Positions 7,976 to 15,397 of a DNA stretch of 64,000 nucleotides are shown one piece after another. The notes under the pieces are model-generated. The model was not told the origin of the DNA, searched no databases, and saw nothing but the letters and a program-made list of their open reading frames with translations. A program made the translations under genes and the position numbers. This DNA comes from OMPR01 sp965183835. Its GTDB lineage: Bacteria > Pseudomonadota > Alphaproteobacteria > Rhodobacterales > Rhodobacteraceae. Each line of letters starts with the position of its first letter. The stretch's first letter is position 1. The stretch covers positions 62,001 to 126,000 of the forward strand of contig CBCYME010000012.1 in assembly GCA_965183835.1 (NCBI GenBank). Reading direction: 5' to 3'.

Positions 7976-8453
7976 TTCGGCTCAGAGCCGACTTGCGGCG
8001 GTGCAGCACCTGATCTTGCACAAAAAGGCCACCGCCAATGGTCTGATCTGCCCCACCGGATACCCGAAGTCAGCCCAAAGCGGACCCACATGAGGGACGC
8101 AGCTAACGGCAGTGCCGATGAAGATTTTCTGATGCGGGCCAGAGTGTGCGGTTGCGGCTTGGCGAGAGGGTGGCCCGCGTTGGAAAATCTCTCAGGGAGG
8201 AAGCCGCGGGGGCTGGGCGGTATCTATGGGGAAAGAGCGCTGTGGGCTGGTTTTGAAGCTGCTGCGGATGCGTTGTTTTGCGGATTGAAGGTGGCTGTTT
8301 TGCCGTTCGGCAAGCGCGGTTGCCGTGGAATTGGCCTAGTGCGCTGTCGATTTGCACCTTTTATGTGACTTCTGGGATCGCTGCGCACAACGGATTTTGG
8401 CCGTTGTCGCTGAAGCAACCGGTTTGCATAGGATGAGATGAACGGGCAATTGA
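7976..8453. other. Non-coding gap between IS1182 and IS91 elements
   Basis: No supported gene is present. A 92-codon open frame on the plus strand (8090-8368) has no recognisable domain or ribosome site and is judged spurious. The right part probably contains the replication-origin end of the IS91 element, including a perfect 7-base hairpin ACAACGG/CCGTTGT at 8387-8407. Confidence 0.5.
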
Positions 8454-9647
8454 TCATGCGGCCTGTTTCCTTGGTGGGGCGCGGGATCGGGGAATCTGCC
8501 CGCGTTTGAATGTTTCGATGATCAGCATCGTGCCACCACAACAGGGGCATGGTTCCCGCAATGCAAGTGGTGCGGGATCATCGGCGTAGCGTGGTTCTTG
8601 TTCTGGAGCGCTTGCCCCAATCAGGGCACGGACCTTTGCGATGTTGGCCTTGCGTTGAGCGGAAGCCAGCAAACCGTAATGTCGGATGCGGTGGAACCCG
8701 TCGGGCAGAACATGCATCAGGAACCGTCGGATGAACTCTTCTGTGGGCAAACGCATCACCTTTTGTCGGTCACCACTCTTGATGCGATAGTCCTTCCATC
8801 GGAACGCTACGGCGTTTGCATCGGCGCAGACGAGGCGCTGGTTCGAGATTGCGACACGGTGCGTGTAACGACTGAGGTAGGCCAGAACTGCCTCCGGTCC
8901 GCCGAAGGGTGGTTTGGCATAGACCACCCATTCAATTTTGCGGAACGGGGCCAACCAGTTTGCAAATGCACCGGTTTTAGCCAGCCCTTTTAGGTCACTA
9001 TAAAACGCCAGATCACCCGAGCGATGCAGCGCCATCAACCCTTCGATGAACAGGCGTCGGAACAGGCGCGACAACACTCGCACATGCAGGAAGAAGCCCG
9101 GTTTGCTGGCGATCCACCGAGTGCCACCCGGTGACAGGCCGCCGCCCGGGACGATCATGTGAATGTGGGGATGATGCGTCAGCGCAGATCCCCAAGTATG
9201 CAGCACGCTGGTCATGCCAACGCGAGCACCCATGCGCTTGGGATCAGCGGCGATGGTCATCACGGTCTCGGCGGACGCCCGGAACAGCAGGCCGTAGACG
9301 GCCCGCTTGTTCCAAAGGGCGATGCGGGCAATCTCGGCTGGCAGGGTGAAGACCACATGGAAGTACTCAACGGGCAGCAAGTCTTCGGCCCGTGCCGCCA
9401 TCCAGTCACGCGCAGCAGGTCCCTGACACTTCGGGCAATGCCGGTTCTTGCAGCTATTGTAGGCGATATGCTGGTGATCGCACTTGGTGCAGGCTGCCAC
9501 ATGCCCACCGAGTGCCTCGGTCCGGCAGGCCTCTATCGCCGACATCACCTTCAGCTGGCTCAGGCTGACATGCCCTGCATTGGCCCGCCGCCACGCGGGA
9601 CCGTGCTTGCGGAATATGTCAGCAACCTCCAGCCTTGGGCGGGGCAA
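8454..9647 (-). CDS. IS91-family (HUH, rolling-circle) transposase
   Basis: A 397-residue transposase. An N-terminal zinc-binding domain has CTKCDHQHIAYNSCKNRHC followed by PKC. The HUH metal motif is in LTHHPHIHMIVPGGG, and the nicking-Tyr region is YLSRYTHRVAISNQRL. A C-terminal CPCC cluster is also present. These features match Y2-transposase_04/IS91-IS801 proteins, which nick DNA and replicate one strand. The gene follows the recombinase by 10 bases and is probably translated from the same transcript. The frame is intact. Confidence 0.92.
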   Translation of the reverse strand: MPRPRLEVADIFRKHGPAWRRANAGHVSLSQLKVMSAIEACRTEALGGHVAACTKCDHQHIAYNSCKNRHCPKCQGPAARDWMAARAEDLLPVEYFHVVFTLPAEIARIALWNKRAVYGLLFRASAETVMTIAADPKRMGARVGMTSVLHTWGSALTHHPHIHMIVPGGGLSPGGTRWIASKPGFFLHVRVLSRLFRRLFIEGLMALHRSGDLAFYSDLKGLAKTGAFANWLAPFRKIEWVVYAKPPFGGPEAVLAYLSRYTHRVAISNQRLVCADANAVAFRWKDYRIKSGDRQKVMRLPTEEFIRRFLMHVLPDGFHRIRHYGLLASAQRKANIAKVRALIGASAPEQEPRYADDPAPLALREPCPCCGGTMLIIETFKRGQIPRSRAPPRKQAA

Positions 9648-9657
9648 TCCCCGTCCG

Positions 9658-10545
9658 TCATCCGGGTCGCTTCTTGCGTGTCTGCAGGTTCAATTGTTTG
9701 AGGGCTTCAAACGGGCTGGTCGTATCCCGGATCATCTTGGTGGCGACTTTGGTGTACTGGGCTGTGGTCGTCAGCTTGGCATGGCCAAGCAGCACTTGGA
9801 TCACCCGAACATCTGTCCCGGCTTCCAGCAAATGGGTGGCAAAGCTGTGCCGTAGTGTGTGCAGCGTTGCGGGTCTGTTGATCCCGGCCATGCGCTTGGC
9901 GGACGTAAATGCCCTGTTCAACTGGCGGGGTGAGATCGGGTTGATCTTTGGCTTGCCGGGGAACATCCAGCCCTCGGGACGTGCTTCGCACCAATAATCA
10001 CGCAACAGGTCGAGCAATCCAGGTGACAGCATCACCTTGCGGTCTTTACGCCCCTTGCCCTGCACGACATGGATCAACATTCGATCACTGTCGATATCAC
10101 TGGTCGTGAGATTGCAGACCTCAGAGGCGCGCAGGCCAGCACCATAAGAGATACTGAGTGCCGCTCGATATTTGAGCCCCGGACCCGGTGCCACCGCCAA
10201 AAGTTCTGAAACCTCTTCGACGCTGAGCACAGCAGGCAGTTTGCGCGGCTCGGTGCGGAATTGCATGTACTTCTTCATCCCATCACGCCCGCAGGTCATC
10301 GAGAAAAAGAAACGCAAGGCAGTGATGCGGGCATTGTAGACCGAGGGCGTGACCTCGGTATCTGTCATGTGAAGCTGATACGCGCGCAGCTCCTCGGGTG
10401 TCGCCGTATCTGGTGAATGCTTCAGAAATCCGGCAAAATCCTTGATCGCCCGAATATGCGCCCGTTGAGATTGCGGCCCTAAACCCCGAATGCGCATATC
10501 TTCGATCATCCGCTCACGAAGCGGCGTTGTTCTCTCGCTGACCAT
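9658..10545 (-). CDS. Tyrosine recombinase of the IS91-family element
   Basis: A 295-residue site-specific recombinase. The N-terminal SAM-like core-binding domain spans about residues 5-95, and the catalytic domain carries the R-H-x-x-R-H-Y set: Arg in YGAGLRASEVCNL, HTLRHSFATHLLEAG, LLGHAKLTTTAQYTKV. It resembles XerD-like integrases found with IS91-type transposases. Its role in the element is not established; it may resolve or help target. A hairpin lies just upstream at 10563-10582. Confidence 0.9.
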   Translation of the reverse strand: MVSERTTPLRERMIEDMRIRGLGPQSQRAHIRAIKDFAGFLKHSPDTATPEELRAYQLHMTDTEVTPSVYNARITALRFFFSMTCGRDGMKKYMQFRTEPRKLPAVLSVEEVSELLAVAPGPGLKYRAALSISYGAGLRASEVCNLTTSDIDSDRMLIHVVQGKGRKDRKVMLSPGLLDLLRDYWCEARPEGWMFPGKPKINPISPRQLNRAFTSAKRMAGINRPATLHTLRHSFATHLLEAGTDVRVIQVLLGHAKLTTTAQYTKVATKMIRDTTSPFEALKQLNLQTRKKRPG

Positions 10546-10562
10546 GAAATCCTCCTGTCTGT

Positions 10563-10582
10563 CGATTGAGAAACCTCAATCG
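10563..10582. repeat. Hairpin upstream of the IS91 recombinase
   Basis: CGATTGAG-AAAC-CTCAATCG is a perfect 8-base stem with a 4-base loop, just before the recombinase start. It may be part of the termination end of the rolling-circle element or a regulatory hairpin. Confidence 0.5.
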
Positions 10583-10849
10583 TCAAACAGATCAGCCAGA
10601 TCGCAAAATCCGCCAACATGTGGGATGCTTGAATACACTTGCCACAAGCGCCAGTGCCGCGCGAGCGGCTTCGTCCCAGAGCCCAATCTGACCGATGCTG
10701 CGCTATTTACGAACGTCCGTTACGAAGAAAAGGTGCTGAAGGGAAGCTCCGAAAATTGGTGACCAAGGCGACACGAAGCCAATACAGCAATCCCGCAGAG
10801 AGCCACAACACGAGAGTGCCGGTCGCTAAAGCGACGCCGGCCGAATATC

Positions 10850-11422
10850 TTGATGTTCGGGCAATCACATCGCACTCATTGCGCTCTAACGCACAATACA
10901 GGCGAAGCGATTGCAGCTGCAGCAGCAGTCGCATCTGTCATCAATTCCGGTATCGATGGGTCGAATTTCGATGCCACACTCCCGAAAGCAGTCAAAGCTG
11001 CTGAGCTTGGACAGAAGCGGGGCTATGCTGAAGGAGACCAGCAGATCGCCCGGAAAATTTCTGACGCCATAGCTTTCGCGCGCAGCGGTGCGTCAGCGGA
11101 AGAATTTGCGGACAAAATCGGCACGTCCGTTGCCTCTCACGAAGCCGTTCCAGCGGCGTTTGGTGTTGTCATTCTGGCAGGAGGCGATCCGTGGAAAGCC
11201 ACGCTGATTGCGGCAAATATCGGAGATGATACCGATACGATTGGAGCAATGTCTGGCGCCATGGCGGGTGCTTGCATTGGTGTTTCGGGGTTTCCCACCA
11301 ACAAAATCGACCAGGTGCGCCAGGCAAACACGCTGAACATTGAACAATACGCCACGGATCTTCTGACGCTCCGCGAGCGCAGCGCTTCTCAGGGTCAATC
11401 TAAAGGTGAGGCCACCTCATGA
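10850..11422 (+). pseudogene. ADP-ribosylglycohydrolase, 5'-truncated
   Basis: About 180 residues of the C-terminal half of an ADP-ribosyl-glycohydrolase (DraG/ARH family). The helix starting THNTGEAIAAAAAVASV and the metal/ribose site IGDDTDTIGAMSGAMAGA are clear. Family members are about 300-350 residues and need an N-terminal Asp/Thr metal cluster, which is absent. The first codons here (TTG at 10850, ATG at 10853) lie close to where homology begins. The 5' half was presumably lost with the IS91 insertion or an accompanying deletion. The stop overlaps the next gene's start (ATGA), so it was once the upstream partner of the kinase. Confidence 0.75.
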
Positions 11423-11707
11423 CTGCGCGCTTTTTGCAAATGTCAGGGATAGTTGCAGATTTGCTCTACGAAGTCGAACAGGTACCAGTTGCGGGTAAAG
11501 AGGCTATTGTTAGCGGTTTCAAAATTTCACCTGGGGGTGGGTTTAACGCAATGGTTGCCGCAAAGCGGGCGGGGCTGCGTGTCTGTTATGGAGGCTCCAT
11601 CGGATCTGGTCCATTTGCAGACCTTGTTCGGGAAGGCCTTAGCGCCGAGGAAATACCTTTTCTGCGTACCCAGGACATGGATCGTGACCAGGGGTGCTGT
11701 ACGGTTC
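11419..11707 (+). pseudogene. PfkB-family carbohydrate kinase, 3'-truncated by IS3
   Basis: The first about 96 codons of a ribokinase/PfkB-type sugar kinase, including the substrate-binding motif SPGGGFNAMVAAKRAG and GGSIGSGPFADLV. The frame enters the IS3 terminal repeat at 11708 and stops soon after, so the ATP site and catalytic Asp are missing. No continuation is found on the far side of the IS3, so more than a simple insertion took place. An ADP-ribosylglycohydrolase next to a PfkB kinase suggests a former nucleoside or sugar salvage operon; that is inference. Confidence 0.8.
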
Positions 11708-11733
11708 TGACCTGCCCCCCAAGGCTCCCTCAT

Positions 11734-12618
11734 TCATAACGAGAGTCTGCGGGTTTGGATTTCATAGTCGGTGGTATCGTTTTGGACAAGCGCGTTGCTT
11801 GCAGAGCCCTCAAATTGCTCAAGTGCCCGACGTGCTTCTACGGGTGTTTGGTTTCCAAGCGATGAGTGTGGTCTGACATTGTTGTAGTCGTATCGCCAAA
11901 GGGCCAGTTTGCGGCGGGCATCATCTAGCGTGTCGAAGATCTCCTCATTCAACAGCTCGTCTCTCAGGCTGCCATTGAAGCTTTCGATGAAGCCATTCTG
12001 CTGGGGCTTGCCCGGATCGATATAATGCCAATCCACGTCGTTATCGCCAGCCCATTTCAGGATCGCGCGACTGGTGAACTCCGTTCCATTATCGCTGACA
12101 ATACAAGCTGGCTTACCATAGACGCGCACAAGCGCATCTAGTTCCCGCGCAACCCTGGCACCCGAGATGCTGGTGTCAGCCATCAAGCACAGGTTCTCAC
12201 GGCAGCAGTCGTCATTCACAGCTAGCATGCGGAACTTGCGAGACGCGCCAAACGTGTCAGATATAAAATCCAACGACCAACGCTCTCCTGGGCGCAAAGC
12301 CACGGGCATAGGTGTTCGTGATCCACGCGCACGTTTACGGCCCCTACGCCGCCTAACACCCAGCTTCTCCTCAGTATAAAGCCGGTATAGCTTCTTATGA
12401 TTCATGAACATTCCTTTGCGCTCCAACAGCACGCCGATCCGGCGATAGCCAAACCGCCGCCGCTTACTGGCAATCGCCTTCATCTCTTCGCGAACTTCAG
12501 GATTATCTGGCGGTTTGTCGCGCCGGACGGTCTTGGGATCGACACCAACAAGCCTGCACGCCCGACGTTGCGAGATGTCGTGATCCCGCATTGCCTGGCG
12601 CGCAACAGCCCGTCGCAC
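11734..12618 (-). CDS. IS3-family transposase OrfB (DDE integrase)
   Basis: A 294-residue OrfB. An HTH_21 segment near the N-terminus (RRFGYRRIGVLLERKGMFMN) precedes an rve integrase core with the catalytic triad in WSLDFISD, IVSDNGTEFTS and NGFIESFNGSLRDELLN. In this group OrfB is normally made as an OrfAB fusion by a -1 frameshift near the end of orfA. The first ATG is therefore nominal and the functional product probably begins upstream. Confidence 0.92.
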   Translation of the reverse strand: MRRAVARQAMRDHDISQRRACRLVGVDPKTVRRDKPPDNPEVREEMKAIASKRRRFGYRRIGVLLERKGMFMNHKKLYRLYTEEKLGVRRRRGRKRARGSRTPMPVALRPGERWSLDFISDTFGASRKFRMLAVNDDCCRENLCLMADTSISGARVARELDALVRVYGKPACIVSDNGTEFTSRAILKWAGDNDVDWHYIDPGKPQQNGFIESFNGSLRDELLNEEIFDTLDDARRKLALWRYDYNNVRPHSSLGNQTPVEARRALEQFEGSASNALVQNDTTDYEIQTRRLSL

Positions 12619-12629
12619 ATTCGATGTCG

Positions 12630-12893
12630 TCAGTTCTTTCCCAGCAAATCCTTCAGCACAACGTTGTCGAGCATCGTGTCCGCCAGCAGACGCTTCAGCT
12701 TAGCGTTCTCATCCTCCAGCGATTTGAGGCGGTGGGTGTCAGAAACGTTCATGCCACCATATTTGGCTTTGAACTTGTAGAACGACGCAGGGCTCAGGCC
12801 ATGTCTCCGGCACACCTCAGCCGTTGGCATTCCAGCTTCTTGCTCTTTGATCATCCCAATAATCTGGGCCTCGGTAAAACGACTCTGTCGCAT
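12630..12893 (-). CDS. IS3-family transposase OrfA
   Basis: An 87-residue OrfA with an HTH for terminal-repeat recognition and a C-terminal leucine-zipper-like segment ending LKDLLGKN. The start MRQSRFTE at 12893 was chosen over an in-frame ATG nine codons upstream. It precedes orfB on the same strand with a 12-base gap and a frame change, the usual IS3 layout. Confidence 0.9.
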   Translation of the reverse strand: MRQSRFTEAQIIGMIKEQEAGMPTAEVCRRHGLSPASFYKFKAKYGGMNVSDTHRLKSLEDENAKLKRLLADTMLDNVVLKDLLGKN

Positions 12894-13068
12894 TTGTTTG
12901 CTCCTTCGAAGGTTGAGCAAACTCTACATTATAGTGAGGGAAGTTTCGGGGAGCAGGTCAATAGATGTAAATCTTTTTTACATTGCAACCTTGCAATCAT
13001 CCTAAACGTCCCCACCTCTTCAATGTGAAAAGCATTCACATAGAGACACAAACCTGGAGAGTGAGACA

Positions 13069-13497
13069 ATGACGATGATGTCCGACCCTGTTGCAGCCCC
13101 GTCCAATCCTGGGTGGCTAACCCGCGCTGAAAGCTGGCTAGACAACAAAGGTAAAGGCGCTTGGATCGCCGCTATGGTCCTCGGTTTTATTTTTTTCTGG
13201 CCCGTCGGCCTCGCCCTTCTGTTTTATATGATCTGGAGCAAACGTATGTTCAGTAAATCCTGTAGCCGCCAAAAATCTTGGAGCCGTCACGGCATGCGCG
13301 CCATGTCCACAACCGGAAACTCTGCGTTCGACACCTATAAAGCGGATACTTTGGCCCGTCTGGAGCAAGAACAGATCGATTTTGAAGCCTTCTTGGAGCG
13401 TCTGCGTGAAGCCAAGGACAAATCCGAGTTTGATCAGTTCATGGATGACCGTGCAACAGCCGGCGACCAGCATGCTTCAAAAGATGATGCGGCCTAA
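13069..13497 (+). CDS. DUF2852 family membrane protein
   Basis: A 142-residue protein matching DUF2852, a family largely confined to Alphaproteobacteria. One membrane segment is clear at about residues 32-57 (GFIFFWPVGLALLFYMIW). It is followed by a basic stretch and a C-terminal charged coiled-coil-like region containing the family signature NSAFDTYKADTLARLEQEQ and AKDKSEFDQFMDDR. GGAGAG precedes the start. Function unknown. A further in-frame ATG lies four codons downstream. It is the first intact gene after the IS3. Confidence 0.85.
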   Translation: MTMMSDPVAAPSNPGWLTRAESWLDNKGKGAWIAAMVLGFIFFWPVGLALLFYMIWSKRMFSKSCSRQKSWSRHGMRAMSTTGNSAFDTYKADTLARLEQEQIDFEAFLERLREAKDKSEFDQFMDDRATAGDQHASKDDAA

Positions 13498-13574
13498 GTC
13501 CAACATACCAGCCTCTGGCCCCTGTTTCTTGAATACAGGGGCCACCCCAAATCAATTGCACTGGACCCCTAGAC

Positions 13575-14012
13575 ATGACCCACCTTCCCCATCCTGATCA
13601 TCAGCCAGAGTTCTATGACTCCGTCGCGATGAAACGGCTCTTTGCCTGGGTTCTCGATACGATTGTGATTGTGTTGCTCAGTGTGATTGTCGTGATGTTA
13701 ACCGCCTTTGTTGGCGTGTTCATATGGCCCCTGCTGTACCTCGTGATCGGATTTATCTATCGCGTCGCCACCCTCGCGAGCGGGTCGGCAACTTGGGGGA
13801 TGCGGTTTGTCGGAGTAGAAATCCGAGACGCCCATGGCGCACGCTTGGACACGGGTCTCGCATTGGCGCACACGGCTGGGTACACATTCTCTATGACCTT
13901 GCCTGTCATTCAAGCCATCTCGGCGATCATGATGCTGACCAGCGCACGCGCTCAGGGCCTGACAGACGCCATGCTTGGCACAGTCGCACTGAACAAACGC
14001 GCCGTTGCATAA
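13575..14012 (+). CDS. RDD family membrane protein
   Basis: A 145-residue inner-membrane protein of the RDD family. The name-giving Arg and Asp positions appear in MKRLFAWVLDTIVIVLLS, followed by further hydrophobic segments and the typical GMRFVGVEIRDAHGARLD motif between the second and third. Family members are of mostly unknown function; some affect ion homeostasis. It lies 77 bases after the DUF2852 gene and ahead of bpt in the same direction. Confidence 0.85.
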   Translation: MTHLPHPDHQPEFYDSVAMKRLFAWVLDTIVIVLLSVIVVMLTAFVGVFIWPLLYLVIGFIYRVATLASGSATWGMRFVGVEIRDAHGARLDTGLALAHTAGYTFSMTLPVIQAISAIMMLTSARAQGLTDAMLGTVALNKRAVA

Positions 14013-14093
14013 CCGTCTTAATCCCCTCTTGGCGCATCCCGGATCGGTTGCTATCATCTTAGGAACACCCTGCGTTTTCTACACGAGTTCCTG

Positions 14094-14915
14094 ATGCGCC
14101 ACACGCTGCCTATTGCGCCACAGTTTTATGTGACGGCTCCACAGCCCTGCCCCTATCTTGAAAACAGGATGGAGCGGAAGCTGTTTACTGCCCTGCAGGG
14201 TGAAGGCGCTGAGCAGTTGAATGACGCTCTTTCACAGCAAGGGTTTCGTAGATCCCAGAACGTTCTTTATCGCCCCAGCTGTGCAGATTGCGCCTCTTGC
14301 CTGTCTGCGCGCATAAATGTGTCGGACTTTGTCAGTAGCAAAAGCCAGAAACGCACGACCCGTCGCAATGCACATCTAACGCGACGGGCTACCTCGCCTT
14401 GGGCGACGGACGAACAATACGAATTGTTCCGCAAATATTTGGATTCCCGCCACGCCGACGGTGGCATGGCGGACATGGATATTTTCGAATTTGCCGCAAT
14501 GATCGAAGAAACCCCAATCCGCAGCCGCGTCATTGAATATACAGATCGTGAAACTGGGGATCTTGCCGCTGTTAGCTTGACCGATGTGCTCGAAGACGGA
14601 CTAAGCATGGTATATTCGTTTTACGACCCAGTCTTGCAGAAAAACAGCTTGGGCACCTATATGATTTCTGATCACATCGAAATCGCGCGCGAGGCCGGCC
14701 TCCCATATATCTATTTGGGCTATTGGGTCCCAGGCAGTCCCAAAATGGGATACAAAGCGAAATTTTCAGGCCTCGAAGTCTATCAAAGCGGCGCATGGAA
14801 AACGATGAAAGATCCCGCCACGTTTAAAGCTTCGAACGATCCCCTGTTAAATGATCCAATCGCAGACCAAGTGGCCAAAATCCAGTTACCTGATCGTCGG
14901 TCACCCCGGGTTTAA
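14094..14915 (+). CDS. bpt: Aspartate/glutamate leucyltransferase Bpt
   Basis: A 273-residue Leu/Phe-tRNA protein transferase of the ATE1-like Bpt class, which moves Leu from Leu-tRNA to N-terminal Asp/Glu to make an N-degron for ClpSAP. The N-terminal Cys-rich segment YRPSCADCASCLSAR and the catalytic GNAT-like block (SMVYSFYDPVLQKNSLGTY, YIYLGYWVPGSPKMGYKAKF) are both present. Length fits the family. It acts in the cytoplasm. It is followed after 12 bases by the VOC gene. Confidence 0.93.
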   Translation: MRHTLPIAPQFYVTAPQPCPYLENRMERKLFTALQGEGAEQLNDALSQQGFRRSQNVLYRPSCADCASCLSARINVSDFVSSKSQKRTTRRNAHLTRRATSPWATDEQYELFRKYLDSRHADGGMADMDIFEFAAMIEETPIRSRVIEYTDRETGDLAAVSLTDVLEDGLSMVYSFYDPVLQKNSLGTYMISDHIEIAREAGLPYIYLGYWVPGSPKMGYKAKFSGLEVYQSGAWKTMKDPATFKASNDPLLNDPIADQVAKIQLPDRRSPRV

Positions 14916-14927
14916 AGAGCTTATTAG

Positions 14928-15329
14928 ATGGAACAACAGATTTTTGCGGTCACCCTCGTGGTGCCTGACTATGACAGAGCTATAGCTTTCTATGTCGACA
15001 CCTTAGGCTTTACACTGGACCAAGATGAGGATCTTGGAAACGGTAAACGATGGGTTCGTATTAGCCCACCCGGCGCAGTCAGTGGCTCTTTGCTCCTTGC
15101 CCGTGCAATAAATGCGGATCAGACAGCAGCCATTGGTAATCAATCAGGGGGGCGCGTCGGATTCTTTCTAACAACTGATAACTTTGCGCGCGATCACGCA
15201 AGAATGTTGACTAAACAGGTCTATTTTGAAGAAACACCTCGCATAGAACCCTATGGTACAGTTGCCGTCTGGCAAGACCCTTTTGGTAATCGTTGGGATC
15301 TCCTACAGTTTTCGAAAACAGCTACCTAA
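14928..15329 (+). CDS. VOC (glyoxalase/bleomycin resistance) family protein
   Basis: A 133-residue vicinal oxygen chelate protein of one beta-alpha-beta-beta-beta pair (VVPDYDRAIAFYVDTLGFTL at the N-terminal half, QDPFGNRWDLLQF with the metal-ligand Glu position replaced by Asp near the C-terminus). Members bind small molecules or act as lyases/dioxygenases; the substrate is not predictable here. It follows bpt closely and ends at a strong bidirectional terminator. Confidence 0.85.
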   Translation: MEQQIFAVTLVVPDYDRAIAFYVDTLGFTLDQDEDLGNGKRWVRISPPGAVSGSLLLARAINADQTAAIGNQSGGRVGFFLTTDNFARDHARMLTKQVYFEETPRIEPYGTVAVWQDPFGNRWDLLQFSKTAT

Positions 15330-15347
15330 ACATCACTCTGCCAATAA

Positions 15348-15373
15348 AAAAGAGGGCCAATTGGCCCTCTTTT
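15348..15373. terminator. Bidirectional rho-independent terminator
   Basis: A perfect 26-base palindrome (AAAAGAGGGCCAA / TTGGCCCTCTTTT) sits between two convergent genes, the VOC gene and the TRAP large permease. It ends in T-runs on both strands, so it should stop transcription in both directions. Confidence 0.9.
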
Positions 15374-15397
15374 CAGTTTCCACCAAACCAATTTCAA

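Larger units (their letters stand above)
8387..10582 (-). mobile_element. IS91-family element with tyrosine recombinase
   Basis: Two adjacent minus-strand genes, a recombinase (10545 to 9658) followed by an HUH transposase (9647 to 8454), form the gene order of the alphaproteobacterial IS91-like elements that carry an accessory integrase. IS91 elements lack long inverted repeats and move by rolling circle. The ends given here are the nearest subterminal hairpins (8387-8407 and 10563-10582) and are only approximate. Confidence 0.65.
11708..12960 (-). mobile_element. IS3-family insertion sequence, full copy 2
   Basis: A 1253-base element with imperfect terminal inverted repeats, both beginning TGACCTGC(C/T)CCCC, and two overlapping genes on the minus strand. 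No 3-4 base target duplication is visible (GTTC on the left, ATAG on the right). The left flank is a broken PfkB gene whose remainder is not on the right. The right 616 bases are nearly identical to partial copy 1 at 2294-2909. Confidence 0.9.

Noticed and set aside
8090..8368. 92-codon open frame between the IS1182 and IS91 elements
   Set aside because: No domain, no ribosome site and Gly/Ala/Arg-rich composition typical of an accidental frame in GC-rich DNA; it probably overlaps the IS91 end.
10707..10934. 75-codon minus frame with one hydrophobic stretch
   Set aside because: It could be a fragment of a membrane protein, but there is no motif and it overlaps the ADP-ribosylglycohydrolase remnant; not supported.
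2294..12960. Composite transposon bounded by the two IS3 copies
   Set aside because: One copy lacks its outer end and there are no target duplications, so the interval cannot be shown to move as a unit.
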